From assembly GCA_963693305.1 (NCBI GenBank), contig OY855906.1:3812001-3876000 (forward strand): DNA of 64,000 nucleotides, read 5' to 3'. The notes under the pieces were generated by a model that was given only the letters and a program-made list of their open reading frames with translations, ran no database searches and was not told where the DNA came from. The DNA is from Meandrina meandrites (lineage: Eukaryota; Cnidaria; Anthozoa; Scleractinia; Meandrinidae). This document shows positions 35,601-46,105 of the stretch, in pieces (position 1 is the stretch's first letter; each line of letters begins with the position of its first letter). The position numbers and the translations under genes are program-made.

Positions 35601-38600
35601 CTCCATTACCCATTTGTGTTGGTGGCGAGACCACTGTATATGAACACAGCGGGCCTTTTTGCTCTTACGAGGTTGGTTTGAAGCCCAGTTAGTGTATTTG
35701 CTTTCTTCTCCGCTGACCCACTTAAACACTTTTGCGTCGTCTTTGTTATTCAATCCGCACCAACTTCCCTGTCCCCCCAGAATACTGGAAAGAAATTTCT
35801 GCTCATTTGCATCATTCACTGTTACCAAATTGGCTTGTCTGTTTTCACAGATTTCCTGAGCTTTTTCCCAGCTTGTTGAAGCCTTCTTACTGCCTTCGCG
35901 AAAGTAACAGTTTCCACCATAAAAAGACCAGCCGGTGTCACAGCGCTTGTCTGTAAGACACAAACAAACCATGAATGATCTCTCGAAGAATTGTAGATTA
36001 GCGTACTTGGGAGAAGTCGAGGAGAGCAAACTTCTGACTAGTTAGATATAATTATAACATCAGTATAAATAGAAAAAAAAACTACAATATGAGTCTGGAG
36101 ACTGAAATAACCCAAACGTTTTCCAGGCAGTCTCCAGTTATTGTTATCTCTCGATAGATATTTATGAGAATATAGAACTTTTGAGATAAGAGATGTGTGT
36201 AAAATTTCAATTGTTTGTAGAAGTTGAAGACATTGAGATATCTTTAAGGTGAGTGGGGATTATATTATCCAAAAGAAAAGTCCCTATGTAAGCTATGATT
36301 TGTTGTACAGAATTTATACACACTTTTGATATGTACAGACTGATTTGAATTAATAGCGTCCAATTATTGGACGATTGATCGACGTCATGCAACAACGGCT
36401 TTTACGTCAAACAGCTAGAAAGCGCAAAAATGGCCGCAAGGATTGAACCGCGCGACGAAAACATTCCCAAATTATTAAATGATAAAAATAGCATAAACAC
36501 AAAAACAGCTTGGAAGGGAAGTCAACTGATTTTTAAAGCTTATCTTCAGTTGAGAAAAATCCAAAATCCAGCAACAGCTGAGGAATTGGTCGCTGTTTTC
36601 CGAAAATTTTACACTAAATTGAGCCTTTAAATCCATTTTGTGTTTTAGAGCTCTGAAAATATTTTGAATGAATAATAAAACAGTTATTAAATTCTGCTTT
36701 CCTATGATATGAAGAATTATGCAGATCTTCTCGATCTGCATAATTCTTCATATCATAACCTCACCAATAATTGCTAATGTACACGGTTCCGCGCGCTGCA
36801 AAATGTGTGTAAATTGATATGGATTTGGATAAAACTGATTTTAAAAGTAGTATGTGACCTGTTAAAGTTTGTTTGTTGTTTTAAAAAATAAATTCATCGA
36901 TTAGTTCAAAGCGACCAAATATTTAACACCGGTACATCACAAAACAAAACAAAAAAGGTTTACACTACATCCACGTTAGGAGTAAGTTAGTAAGTAAATA
37001 GATAAGAAAGTAAGTAAGTAAACACATTACTTTAGGAGGACAGAACAAAAGTAATAAACTTGTGGCCATCTGTGTAGAACTAAAAACTATAAAACCCAGC
37101 CTTGTACCCAGGCGTTCCCTTACCGCTTATCGATTTGGCGCGAAATTTCGTGACGTCACCGAATGACACTGAGCGACACGCCAACCCATTCCCAGGCTCT
37201 TACGTAAGCATCGCGCTCGCCCGAGAGAGGAGGAGAACGCCTAGGGACTAGGCTGATAAAAAACACATAGTTAAGCTATATATAGCATTATTTGCCTCGC
37301 GTTTATGCTAAGCTTACTCAACTTGCCTTGTGCCCGGCTTAAAACAGCAACTGCAAAAAGTAGAAAGAAAGGTTGTTATTTACTTATTTACCAAGCAATA
37401 AGTAATGGTAATAGGACTGATTGGAGTCCAATTCGGTCTGTAATCATACAGTGATTAAAAAAATCGGACGACTGACTGCGTAGCGTGAGTCCGATTTGTT
37501 TAATCACGAGTATGATTACAGACAGAATTGGACGACACGAAGTCCTTTACCAATTAATCATAAGTATAACAAAATTCGAGAAAAAGATTAGATAAAGCGA
37601 AGCCTATTACTGATTTATCATCACTAAAACAAAAAACCATTTTTGAAGCTGAAGGTTTTAGAAATATCAAGGAGTATTCACTAACAACAAGGAACCAAAT
37701 AAAGAGCGCGCGCATGCGCATTACGCGAACTTTGTTATTGGACACATTGTCATTGGACACTTTAGCCGCGCGCGCTCCAATTTGGTAAAAAATAGTGGGT
37801 ACTAAAAACCAATCAGATTCGAGAATTTTGTTATAGTTGTGATTAAAACTGATATGAACGTGTGATATTTTCAAGAAAATAAACAACCAACTATTTCTTT
37901 CAATTTTTAACAAGAAACGTTTCAATCGGTTCAACGCTCATCATCAGTTGTGAGTTAGTTTATAATTGCGATTTAAATTTAAACCAGCAGTGGGGAAACA
38001 TTTCAAATTTGAGACAAAATTTAACTTACAAATTTAAAGAGGCTACGTCACTTGGGTTTCGCAGATTTTTGGTCTACACTGTTCTGAAATTAGTGGTAGC
38101 CAACTTAGCCCATGAAAAACATTATCTTTGAGCATGTAAATGAAGACATGACCTTAATTTGCGGATAGAAATCAAATTAAAGCTATAAAAATTGGTTCTT
38201 TGACGACGCTTGGAAACAACTTAAAAAGTTTAGCCTTAATTTTTTAAGTTGCAACCATTTCCATCCAAGCCATCTGCATCCAAAGATGCTTGTTAATAGT
38301 ATCAGTGCTCTAATATAACAATTGATAATAATAAAAAATGGCCCATTATTTTTAGGTTTCCTACGACACAAATACAAATTTTGGCTGTTCGAAAATCTGT
38401 TAAAATCCGTGTCAAAGCCCCTTTAACGTACAACATTTAAATTCGCGGGACATGGAACAACTCTTAAGCGGAAACTAAATACATGGCAAAGAAAAATAGT
38501 ATAAATAAAATTATTTACAATTATTTCACAAAAATATATGATCAAATAAGATTAAACAACGTGACACTAACGTAAAAGAAAAATCACCAATATTGAATGA

Positions 38601-41042
38601 AAGAGTTTGGTCAGCGTGTTTGAGCTGGTTATTTAACGTGGGATTTTCCTAGCAGATATGAACAGCTTTTCACACAATTGGGTGCAGAATCGACAATAGA
38701 AAAGCAGTTCTTTGAACAAAGTCTGTCTGCTTGTAGGGGTTGCAAAATATGTGAGTTCCTGTCCCTATTCAGATGCTCACGAATGCGCATCGAAGATGTC
38801 GGCTTGTTTCACCGATGTAAACAACGCGCGAACGGATTTTTAAATGAACAGAAAGGGTCATCGACATATCTTTGATAGAAAAAAGAGCTTGAATCCTTGT
38901 AGTTGTCTATCCAAGCATTCCCGTTTTGCCCCATGATTAGTTTGACCAAAACAGGGGCAAGGAGTGAGGCACTAAGCCCATCATCTTCCTGATCATAAAA
39001 AGAACCTTTGAACAAAAACTGCATTTGGGCAGTGGCAAAAGCTCGGTAGATCGGTATTACCTTGCTTTAGGTAATAGTGCTAATAGATCAAATGTATTCA
39101 TCCAAGGGTACGTTGGCAATTAAGCGTTCAGCGTGAATATATATATACCAAAAAATTACCTGATATTGGTTCGATTTAAGTAACAAACGTAAAACTATCC
39201 TGAGTACAATGATTACAGTGTGGGGAGTTGGATTTATAATTAAATAAGTCCCAATCGACGAAAAAGACACAAAAAGAGCGCTGATAGATAAAATTACAAA
39301 GTGGTAAGCTAGGTGGAAAACAATTTTTACATTTTTTATGCATGTGCGGCGGAGAAAGGTTAAATTTTCAGTGACGGTCTTAACTTTTCTTTTTGGAGGG
39401 GTAAATTTCGAAGTTTTCTGCGGACATTTGGCGGCAACTGTCCGCGCATAGTACGTCTGACCGCTTTGTGGGTGGCGCCGGGCCGACCATAATAAAATGG
39501 ATGAAAGAGAAGTACAACTTACAGCCACAGCAGATAACCAAAACCAGCAACAGAAATACAGTTAACAATAAAGATTAGCGAAAAAACTGAGGAACGACGT
39601 TTCGGTGTCATCCTGGCACCATTTTCAAGTTAAAAAATTATTTGAACGAAAAGTAACTAATTTATACCAATGGTGGAGGTGCGAAATTGAATAAATTAAG
39701 ATTAAAAATAGCTGTTCACTGTTCATGTTCATTCCAGTGAGGTGTCAAACACTGGTAATGAGTGCAGTGTCTGTTCAATGCCTAAACAAATACTTTTGCG
39801 CGAATGGAGTCTGACTGAGTGTTAAGGCTTGGTTTCTTCTTGCGAATCCACAACATTTCGTGGATCAAGCAATCGAACTTTCCCTGACATTTCTTTAGGA
39901 TCTTAAAGTTGTTAGTCAGGTCACCAACTGTATCAACTCGGTGTTCATTTTGAAGGTGTTTTCCGATGGCGGTAAATCGGTGTTCCTCAATGCGCTTGTA
40001 AAGATGACGGCTAGTGTAACCGACGTATTCTGCATCACACAGATCACATATATAGTTATAAACAACGCACTGTTGATTGATCAAAGGTGGTTTTGGCTCT
40101 TGTACTTTGAGATCATCGCCAATTTTACGGCTTCTGAACACCGGCTGTAGTTTGTGATCAAGTTTATTACTCAAGTCCGAGAGATGTTTTTTCACTATGT
40201 CCGCTGATTTCTGGTCTTTAAAAGGCAGGACAATGCGGTAGATATTCTCTGTTGGAGGCGTCGATCTTGTGTCTGGTGACATCACTGAATTAACGAAACG
40301 GGTGATGGTGGAGTTCACAAGAGTATCTGAGTACTTGAGGTTAGAAAAGATCAGTTTAAGGCGTTCGCATTCTGTTGAGAATAGTTCCCATGTTGAGGAC
40401 AAGCGGTAAGCACGGTTTAACATGGTTTTAACTAGAGATCTTTTATAGCGGTTGTCGACATGACTTTGGTGGTGTAAGAGGAGACCAGTGTTTGTGGGTT
40501 TACGGTAAACGCTTGTTACCAGCTTGCAGCCCTTCTTGCATATTTCAATGCCGACAAATGGTAGCCTACCGTTAGATGCGATCTCCATGGTGAAGGATAT
40601 GGATGGATGACAGTTGTTCAAAGTGTTCAGAAAGGCTTCTGCGGTTGGTATGTCTTTCATTGTGGCTAGTGTATCATCCACGTAGCGTCTGTAGAAGTCT
40701 GGCAACTTGTTCTCGTTTTGTAGCTTTTCCTTTTCATTCGCGCAAAAGTATTTGTTTAGGCATTGAACAGACACTGCACTCATTACCAGTGTTTGACACC
40801 TCACTGGAATGAACATGAACAGTGAACAGCTATTTTTAATCTTAATTTATTCAATTTCGCACCTCCACCATTGGTATAAATTAGTTACTTTTCGTTCAAA
40901 TAATTTTTTAACTTGAAAATGGTGCCAGGATGACACCGAAACGTCGTTCCTCAGTTTTTTCGCTAATCTTTATTGTTAACTGTATTTCTAAAATTTAATC
41001 TTATAAGAATTTCAGCAACAGAAAACCGCAGTTAACGGCCAT
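26657..41042 (-). CDS. Gene A-2: secreted C-type lectin, EGF x4, Ig and CILP-like protein
   Basis: Ten exons join in phase to 1064 codons: signal peptide 41042-39523 (split by a PLE, see below), lectin 35950-35564, EGF 34579-34451, EGF 34267-34154, EGF 33440-33324, EGF 31712-31599, Ig 30875-30770 and 30423-30275, CILP region 29722-27700, and a last exon from 26660 that adds one base and TAA. Domains by residue: lectin 18-146, four EGF 147-304, I-set Ig 305-389 (Cys pair; DDAGSYRCRATNDFG), then a Cys-rich stretch, a carboxypeptidase-regulatory-like fold (VIRGKAVDSEGNPVKKG) and the long conserved region of cartilage intermediate layer proteins. It is probably an extracellular matrix protein. 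The lectin lacks the EPN/QPD calcium motif and has four more residues than A-1. Because the PLE splits the first exon, normal secretion from this start is doubtful unless the PLE is spliced out, polymorphic, or bypassed by another promoter. Gene joining is my inference from splice sites and phases. Confidence 0.8.
27024..27053 (+). other. Hammerhead-like core (PLE-tail type)
   Basis: CTGAAGA is followed by a short imperfect hairpin (GGTGTTGGCCAGCC) and GAAATATT. The layout CTGANGA - hairpin - GAAA matches the hammerhead ribozyme core, here probably decayed. Similar sequences occur at 14470 and 51727. Confidence 0.35.
27234..27606. mobile_element. MITE in the last intron of A-2
   Basis: The ends are inverted copies of TTGTTACTAATTTTCGCGGG and continue for about 35 bases with short differences. 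The interior is AT-rich with more TTTCGCGA motifs and has no coding sequence. It lies 94 bases beyond the donor of the CILP exon. Confidence 0.75.
27646..27690 (-). repeat. (GGGA)n tract next to a splice donor
   Basis: About eleven CCCT/CTCC units on the plus strand give (GGGA)n on the minus strand, which is the transcribed strand of A-2. The run starts about nine bases inside the intron after the CILP exon donor at 27699. Runs of four or more GGG can form a G-quadruplex in the pre-mRNA. Confidence 0.8.
31751..32041 (-). mobile_element. tRNA-derived SINE
   Basis: The minus-strand head has GGCCGAGTGGTTAGAGCGC (box A region), a Ser-like TGA anticodon loop and GGTTCAATTCC (box B). The body shares CAACTGG.AGGAGGC with the SINE at 1605-1892. 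The tail is GGTAAAGGTAAAGGTAAAG on the plus strand. It is inside an A-2 intron. Confidence 0.8.
32096..32367 (-). mobile_element. Second SINE family, tRNA-derived
   Basis: The minus strand starts GGCGCGGTGGCCTAATGG, followed by a box B-like GGATCGAACGGTTCG and the motif TTGGGCAAGACACTTTACTC that is often seen in animal SINE bodies. It ends next to the first base that aligns with block 1 (32405). Confidence 0.7.
32812..33151. mobile_element. MITE, block 2 copy of the element at 634-971
   Basis: It has the same TACCGTAAAATTCCGG inverted ends and the same interior as in block 1, with only a few base differences. It belonged to the ancestral block. Confidence 0.75.
33790..34071 (-). mobile_element. 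tRNA-derived SINE, block 2 copy
   Basis: Counterpart of the SINE at 1605-1892 with few differences, in the intron between the second and third EGF exons of A-2. Both copies derive from one insertion before the block duplication. Confidence 0.8.
34862..35470. other. Block-2-only insertion of about 0.6 kb in an A-2 intron
   Basis: In block 1 (about 2675-2690) the flanks CTAATCAGCAGAT and GTGTTGGTTGCGCTGATT are nearly adjacent. Here about 0.6 kb of non-coding sequence separates them. I see no clear inverted ends or frame. Confidence 0.5.
36358..36772 (+). mobile_element. Block-2-only element with a short Crypton-like frame and a perfect hairpin
   Basis: The edges carry CAATTATTGG and its complement in inverted orientation. 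A 66-codon frame (36430-36630) begins MAARIEPRDENIPKLLNDKN, contains NTKTAWKGSQLIFKAYL and ATAEELVAVFRKFY, and is followed by AATAAA (36673). This resembles the helical N-terminal core-binding part of Crypton/QRICH1-type tyrosine recombinases but stops before any catalytic domain. A perfect 25-base inverted repeat with a 5-base loop lies at 36703-36757. Homology to known families is judged by eye only. Confidence 0.4.
36703..36757. repeat. Perfect hairpin, 25-base stem, 5-base loop
   Basis: TATGATATGAAGAATTATGC plus AGATC is exactly complementary to the bases after the loop TTCTC. It sits 25-80 bases behind an AATAAA, so it may be part of the end structure of the small element around it. Confidence 0.85.
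37390..37855. mobile_element. Block-2-only inverted-repeat insertion in intron 1 of A-2
   Basis: Block 1 reads straight through at about 3695 (AAGCAATAAAAACTGATG). Here about 0.46 kb intervenes, with GTCTGTAATCATAC and AAATCGGAC paired to their complements about 60 bases on. No frame is seen. Confidence 0.5.
38650..39030 (-). pseudogene. Decayed Penelope-like element, block 2 copy
   Basis: The minus strand reads FYQRYVDDPFCSF (RT YVDD box) after a GSFYDQEDDGL stretch, then in another frame a REHLNRDRNSH-like endonuclease segment. It matches 5188-5720 in block 1 and is broken by stops and frameshifts. Confidence 0.7.
39557..41012 (-). mobile_element. Penelope-like retroelement, 5'-truncated, with inverted arms
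   Basis: A 12 bp target duplication (CAGCAACAGAAA) flanks the element. Its two ends, about 39557-39807 and 40734-40990, are inverted copies of each other over about 250 bases. Between and partly across them runs the coding sequence on the minus strand. The right arm contains GATGACACCGAAACGTCG, a relative of the hammerhead core. The arms agree almost perfectly, so insertion was recent. Block 1 lacks it. Confidence 0.85.
39782..40816 (-). CDS. PLE protein: reverse transcriptase C-terminus plus GIY-YIG endonuclease
   Basis: An open frame of 344 codons. FYRRYVDDTLATM is the RT motif with the two catalytic Asp, followed by the thumb region (LPFVGIEI, SVYRKPTNTG). Near the C-terminus, CDAEYVGYTSRHLYKRIEEH is the GIY-YIG-type endonuclease typical of Penelope elements. 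The upstream RT motifs (fingers and first palm Asp) are absent, so the element is truncated and cannot make a full enzyme. The first 25 or so residues are encoded by the inverted arm and are probably not native. Confidence 0.85.
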   Translation of the reverse strand: MFIPVRCQTLVMSAVSVQCLNKYFCANEKEKLQNENKLPDFYRRYVDDTLATMKDIPTAEAFLNTLNNCHPSISFTMEIASNGRLPFVGIEICKKGCKLVTSVYRKPTNTGLLLHHQSHVDNRYKRSLVKTMLNRAYRLSSTWELFSTECERLKLIFSNLKYSDTLVNSTITRFVNSVMSPDTRSTPPTENIYRIVLPFKDQKSADIVKKHLSDLSNKLDHKLQPVFRSRKIGDDLKVQEPKPPLINQQCVVYNYICDLCDAEYVGYTSRHLYKRIEEHRFTAIGKHLQNEHRVDTVGDLTNNFKILKKCQGKFDCLIHEMLWIRKKKPSLNTQSDSIRAKVFV

Positions 41043-41689
41043 GTCTGTTGAATGAAAATAACAAGCATGAGTTTTTAGAAAACCGAATAAAAAAAATTAA
41101 AATTTAGGAGAACTAAAGCTGCAGAAAGTGTATGGTCCAATTTTAAACTAAAATTCTATTTTAGTACAAAGAAACAAGTTTACAAAATGCTACGTCTAAA
41201 GCTGATCCTACCTGAGGTTCACTGAAGGAGTGGATAGGCTTATGAAAAGACTAGCATGCGTGCCACTTCGAAACTCGTGTTGATATAAATTAGAAAGTTG
41301 GGTTAATTAAACAACCCATTATTTTGTCTCGTTTGGTAATTTTTGTCTGCCATCGAAGGTTTTAATAACCCGTTTCCAAGCAAACGTTTTGTCTTGGAGA
41401 GAATTTTTGCCCCACACTGGGTTTGTACCCACGCACTTAGCATCAATCACGATCCATTAATATATGAGAAAACATATTTCCTACAACCCTTATTTGATAA
41501 TCATTGTTTTGATGAAAGCGTTTTGTCCCATGTTACACTGAACATTTTATGTACCAGGAAGTGTTTATTTTATTTAACAATGTCTGCACATGCCGTCTTT
41601 CTTTTTATTGCTTCGTTGTTGACTTTTGAGTTGGGTGATTATTAACCTTGAAATTCTTAGTTCTGATCCTATGACAAAACGATCACTTT

Positions 41690-44063
41690 AAAGGGAAACA
41701 AGGGTCTAGAAAAATTTTACCTTAAATGAAAGCCCATGTGTTCAGGACTTCAAAAATAGTTGCCGATTGGTGAAGCGCCGCCTTGAATTTAAGTAAGAGG
41801 GCTTTGAAATCGTTCAAAATTACCGCCGGCTTGGGAGCTAGGGATGATATCGAGGCTATGACGTAGCATTAGACAAGGTTGGTTTTGTAATGACCCAAAT
41901 CTTAGTTTACAACACGATGTAAGAGTATTATCTGAAGGCACGAATTATGGTTCTCTGCCTCGCTGTTGGCTGTAACAACGCCTACAAAAACGTTACCTGG
42001 GGATGGAAATAATAGAAAAGGCGGAAAAGACAAAACGAAAGGATAAATGCGGCAAATACGCCGGGAAATGACCAAAGCCCGGGAACTGTTGTGTTTATTC
42101 GATAATTTAATCACAAATGACTACGATCAAGATCTTCAGGTAGGTGATTTTTTTTTTAATTTGTACTTTGAATCCTCAAAATAAGTAGTGTGTGGTATTC
42201 CAAGTTTTATACAATTATTGCAAGGGAATATGCAAAGTTTATTCCTGAAATCATGCGCGAATTTTCTGTCCGTTGGCGGCAAATGTATTTGTTTACGAAA
42301 ACAAGCCAGTGTTTTATTTTATTTTGTGTCAGCAAGTGGTAGCTAAATCTAATGAACTTTTCCTACTTGTAGGGATACTAAACTGTAATCTTATTTGATA
42401 CTTGTACTTTTTAAATTTTTTCTAAACAGTTCGCCTTTCTGATCTTCGGGTCACGCAATCTGTATTTCCTTACAGACAGTACAGACGGAGCTTCTCCAGG
42501 CTGAACTTCTCGGAACAAGAAGGCAAAAAGGAATCCGCCACTAAAGGAAGAAGCGGTTACTACCTTTCGAAATAGCAATCATTTTAATAATCAGACACAT
42601 AACTCTGAAAATGAGCCGATCGAATGATTTGAGTTGGCTTTGTTTACATTTTTCACGTAGAATAATCTTTGGCGCCCGAGACGGTAGAGCTACATGTGTC
42701 ACCCCTCATGTGTTACGTGTTCTACTTTTGAAGACTAGAAATCGCAAGTGACTTAATAACAAATTAATTTCAACTGTTGTGGAATATTATAATATTCAAC
42801 GTTAAACCAAGATATAAAAATTAACCGAAAAAGGTGTTCAGTTTTGACACTGTTCGGGCGAAAATACCAAACCATAATAATTTTCGCGAAAGCAATGAAA
42901 GTTACGATAGATCATCAATGAATTTAGTACACTATAACTCTAATTCGAAGCCTGTCTGATCGAAATTCGATGAATTAAAATCTGTTTCGACCTCTATAGC
43001 TTGTAGAAGTGTGAAAATAAATACTAGTTTAACATCTTCATGTGAGACAGATTTGCCGTGCGTGTATTCATGCTTCGGCGACAGCCCCAAGACTTTATAA
43101 ATTACAATTTGCCGATCGGCAAATGTTGCCATAGCATCGTTGTCCTACCTTTCTCAAGCAAGTTCTTCTCATTTTTAACGCAGTAAACCTTTTACCATTT
43201 AAGACATTTAAAGGATGAGTTGGAAATTAGGATTTCTGAGGAAAACCGCCGCGACTTGATCGCATATGCAGTCGTCAAACATTATGATTTAAAACAATTA
43301 ATTCGTCAAACATTATGATTTAAAAAAATTGATTTGAGTAGCTTAGGATTTCTTGGCCATTTTACAAAGAAAAATTCAGAAAAATTGCAATGTTTCACTT
43401 TCCTTCTCGAACTGTCTCCTACAAACTTTAAGAACAACAACATCTCACCATTTTAGTCGCATGTGTGAACTGACAAATCGCTTGCGTCCAGATTCCGTAT
43501 TAAAACTAAAGTAAATGTCTGCATTAACATCTTATTTATAAGTTTAATTTTAACCTTAGAGGACCAAACGGTATTAAACCCAGAACTTCCACCGTCTGGT
43601 AACAAATACTTTCCGTTTCCGTGCAGCTACACCAGTCGCGATTGCTAAGTTGCTGAAGATGCGATTGTGTAGGTTTGTCGGCGTCAGATTCCACCGTTTC
43701 TGGTTAATCTTGAGCCATGCTCGAGTCACTTTCTTCTTTTGAGGACGTGCCGTGTTGTGGTTCGAGCAAAAAAGGGGCGTTTGGTTCCAGTGACTCGGTT
43801 TCAAGCAAGAGAGACGACTCGCTTTCGCTCTTTATATCGCTGTTTATTTCGACTCATCTTACACTCCTTGACTAATGCTACGTCATAGCCTCGCTTGCAT
43901 GATGGAAAAAAAGATGGCCGCTCGCGGCAGCAAAATGACAAGTTTCTTGTCCCAAATACTAGCAACAAATTTCGATGTCAAAGCAAATTATTGCTATTTT
44001 CAGTTATTTCATTGTATGAACTTTCATTTAAGGTAAAATTTTTCTAGACCCTTGTTTCCCTTT
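41690..44063. mobile_element. Block-2-only DNA transposon, probable TTAA target (Kolobok/P-like?)
   Basis: AGGGAAACAAGGGTCTAGAA at the left is matched by the reverse complement at the right, each flanked by TTTAA(A). The empty site in block 1 (about 6728, CACTTTAAAGTAT) has one copy, consistent with a TTAA duplication. Inside, ATG 41947 opens VLCLAVGCNN, like the first zinc residues of a THAP domain, but stops after 21 codons. A two-exon frame follows (42047-42139 and 42476-42544). TTAA plus THAP would fit Kolobok; this is an inference from weak remnants. No transposase catalytic core is visible, so it is probably non-autonomous. Confidence 0.55.
42047..42544 (+). CDS. Possible two-exon small protein inside the transposon
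   Basis: ATG 42047 to donor CAG|GTAGGT (42139), then acceptor TTACAG| to TAA (42476-42544), joins in phase 0 to 53 codons, ending in LLQAELLGTRRQKGIRH. It looks helical and amphipathic. There is an in-frame stop just before the ATG. Function is unknown, and it could be chance or the tail of a decayed gene. Confidence 0.25.
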
Positions 44064-44454
44064 AAAGTGTTATTCATCTTTGTGAAAAGCCGATTGGTGC
44101 TTATTAAATGGTCTAATTTCCATTTGTCGCGTAAATATTTTTCTTAATTTGAAAACACTTGAAATTAAAATTAAACAACTCACTAGTGTACAAGAAAACA
44201 AATTTTCTCGAAATTTAATAAAAAATTATGTGAAGCAACTTTTTTGTAATATACACCATGTGAAGTACATGTTCCGTATATATTGTTTATAAGGCAGAAA
44301 TCAGGGAAACCGGAAAATATTGTCAACCTGGGACTAGTGTTTATGTTAAAAAGTTTCAAAGCAGTTCCTGTTCAAAGCTTTATTTCAAACATGACCGGTT
44401 TCAGTGCCAGTTGCTACATAAATGAGAATAGGATTAAATGATCAAACTCAAATT

Positions 44455-44815
44455 ATTAATGTAAAAATAAAAAATAAAGGGAAGGTAAAAAAAGTGTATA
44501 CATACACCAAAAAATATAAACTGTGGAGCTTAACCAGCTAGGAAGACAAAGGTAAAATAAGATGCTTCATTTGCTTGTTTAATGAGGGCTGTACTCAGAG
44601 GATGTACATGGCTTCCACTAACTTTTATTGGTACTGTGTGGAAGCCGAGTCAAGAATCTTGACACAATCTTACGAGAAAAGAGGGAAACAATTTTGCGAG
44701 CCCCCTGAGATTTTGAAAGAATGAGTTTTCGTGTGAAGACAATTTGCAAAAGCTTACAGATGCAGGTCCTCACGATGAGGTATCTGTTGGTTTCACCAAC
44801 ATAACAGGCGCTACG
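44455..44815 (-). pseudogene. Penelope endonuclease fragment, block 2 only
   Basis: The minus strand reads ACYVGETNRYLIVRTC, matching the GIY-YIG start of PLE endonucleases, after which the frame decays. Block 1 runs from AATAAGATAG (about 7185) directly to CACTCAATAG (about 7205) without it. Confidence 0.55.
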
Positions 44816-45894
44816 GCTAGAAAACTCAATAGATCACTCGCGATGATCGTAAACCTGTAGGAATGGGGCGAACACTAGCCTTACAGTGGCGGACCCAGAC
44901 CTTCAGCAAAGGAGGGGTCCCGCTTGACTATGATTGTTGAATTCTGCGAAGATAATTCCGGCACTTCAAAGAAAATGCGCTATTTCTTTAGTCTAGGTCG
45001 CTGTGAAAGGTTAATTTACTACGAATTCCTCACGGTGCGTCGCGCTGTTCGGCTGTTTTGGTGTGATTCAAATAGAGCGCCTCACTTTTTCAAATTGAAA
45101 TACAATTTGAATCTGATCCATTTTCGCCAGTTCGCGGGTTTCGTCAAGCTGTGTAATAGGGGTGTCGTTAATGTCTTGCTGCTGGCTTGATTCGAGTTCA
45201 TATAAGACAACAAAACGGTGACTAGAACCAAATGTGTGATTGGACTCTACTAAACCTGAACATTCGTTTCAATTGGTTTTGACGACTTTCGAGCTAGCTG
45301 ATTTGCTGCGTTGTAATGATGAGTTCTGATCTGTGGTTCATGACAAAACTATCCCAGCTTAAAAGTGTCATCGTATTGTGAAAAAACAGTCGTTAGTGTA
45401 TTCGTGGTGTAAACACATGGTGAGAACACATACTTAACCATGAACGGCCGTCTGCTCATGCCATTCATTCTTTCTCAGTAATACTTTGTTCTACCTACCT
45501 TGGATATTTGGGAAGAAAACGTATCAAGGTTTAATCCAGATAGCGTCTTAAAACCTGCAGATCGATATTTAGTTCAAAGAAATTAACAAATTTACAAAAA
45601 AAAAAATGAGAAACCACCACGAATTGGACTCATGATCAGTCCTACTTACTTTCACTGAATGGGTGGAAAGGCTTATGAAAAAACAAACATGAGTGCCAAT
45701 TCGAAACTCATGTTAAATTAATTAAAAAGTTGCGTTGTTTAAACAAGCCATTATTTTGTCCTGAATAGTAAGTTCTACCAGCCATCACAGGATGTGAATC
45801 ACCAGTTTCGAAGCAAACGTTGTGTCTTGGGGAGAATTTTTACCCCACAGGGTTTGTACAAACTTTGTTTCTTGGGGAGAAATTTACGCAAATT

Positions 45895-46105
45895 TTTAAC
45901 TTCTTAGCAGTATTTGCTGACTTACTGTAATTTTTATCGTATTTGATTGTAATTTTTATCGGTTTTATAGTAATATATATAGCGATCACTTTGTGTTTTT
46001 ATTTTATTGTAATGTAATTTGTTTCATAATTTTAGGCCATTAACACCTCCAAAAGCCTCTCTGTGGAGTGTTGATAAAATTTGTATTGTATTGTACTGTA
46101 TTACA
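45895..46105 (+). mobile_element. Probable 3' end of a non-LTR retrotransposon
   Basis: About 0.25 kb not found in block 1 ends in CCAAAAGCCTCTCTGTGG and a tail of TGTATTGTATTGTACTG-type repeats. CAGGGTTT flanks both sides (about 45849 and 46118), as for a target duplication. No coding sequence remains. Confidence 0.45.

Larger units (their letters stand above)
39523..41042 (-). pseudogene. Signal-peptide exon of A-2, interrupted by a PLE
   Basis: The first part, ATG at 41042 to about 41013, encodes MAVNCGFLLL. The second part, 39556-39523, encodes the rest (VLVICCG) and ends in the donor T|GTAAGTT. Between them lies a 1.46 kb PLE flanked by CAGCAACAGAAA (39545-39556 and 41013-41024). Without the insert and one copy of the duplication, the exon would match the intact one of A-1 (6170-6119). 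Confidence 0.85.

Noticed and set aside
35950..36029. Alternative secreted start of A-2 directly before the lectin exon
   Set aside because: A frame opens upstream (MLSSTSPKYANLQFF), but it has no clear signal peptide and would require the intron acceptor to be unused.
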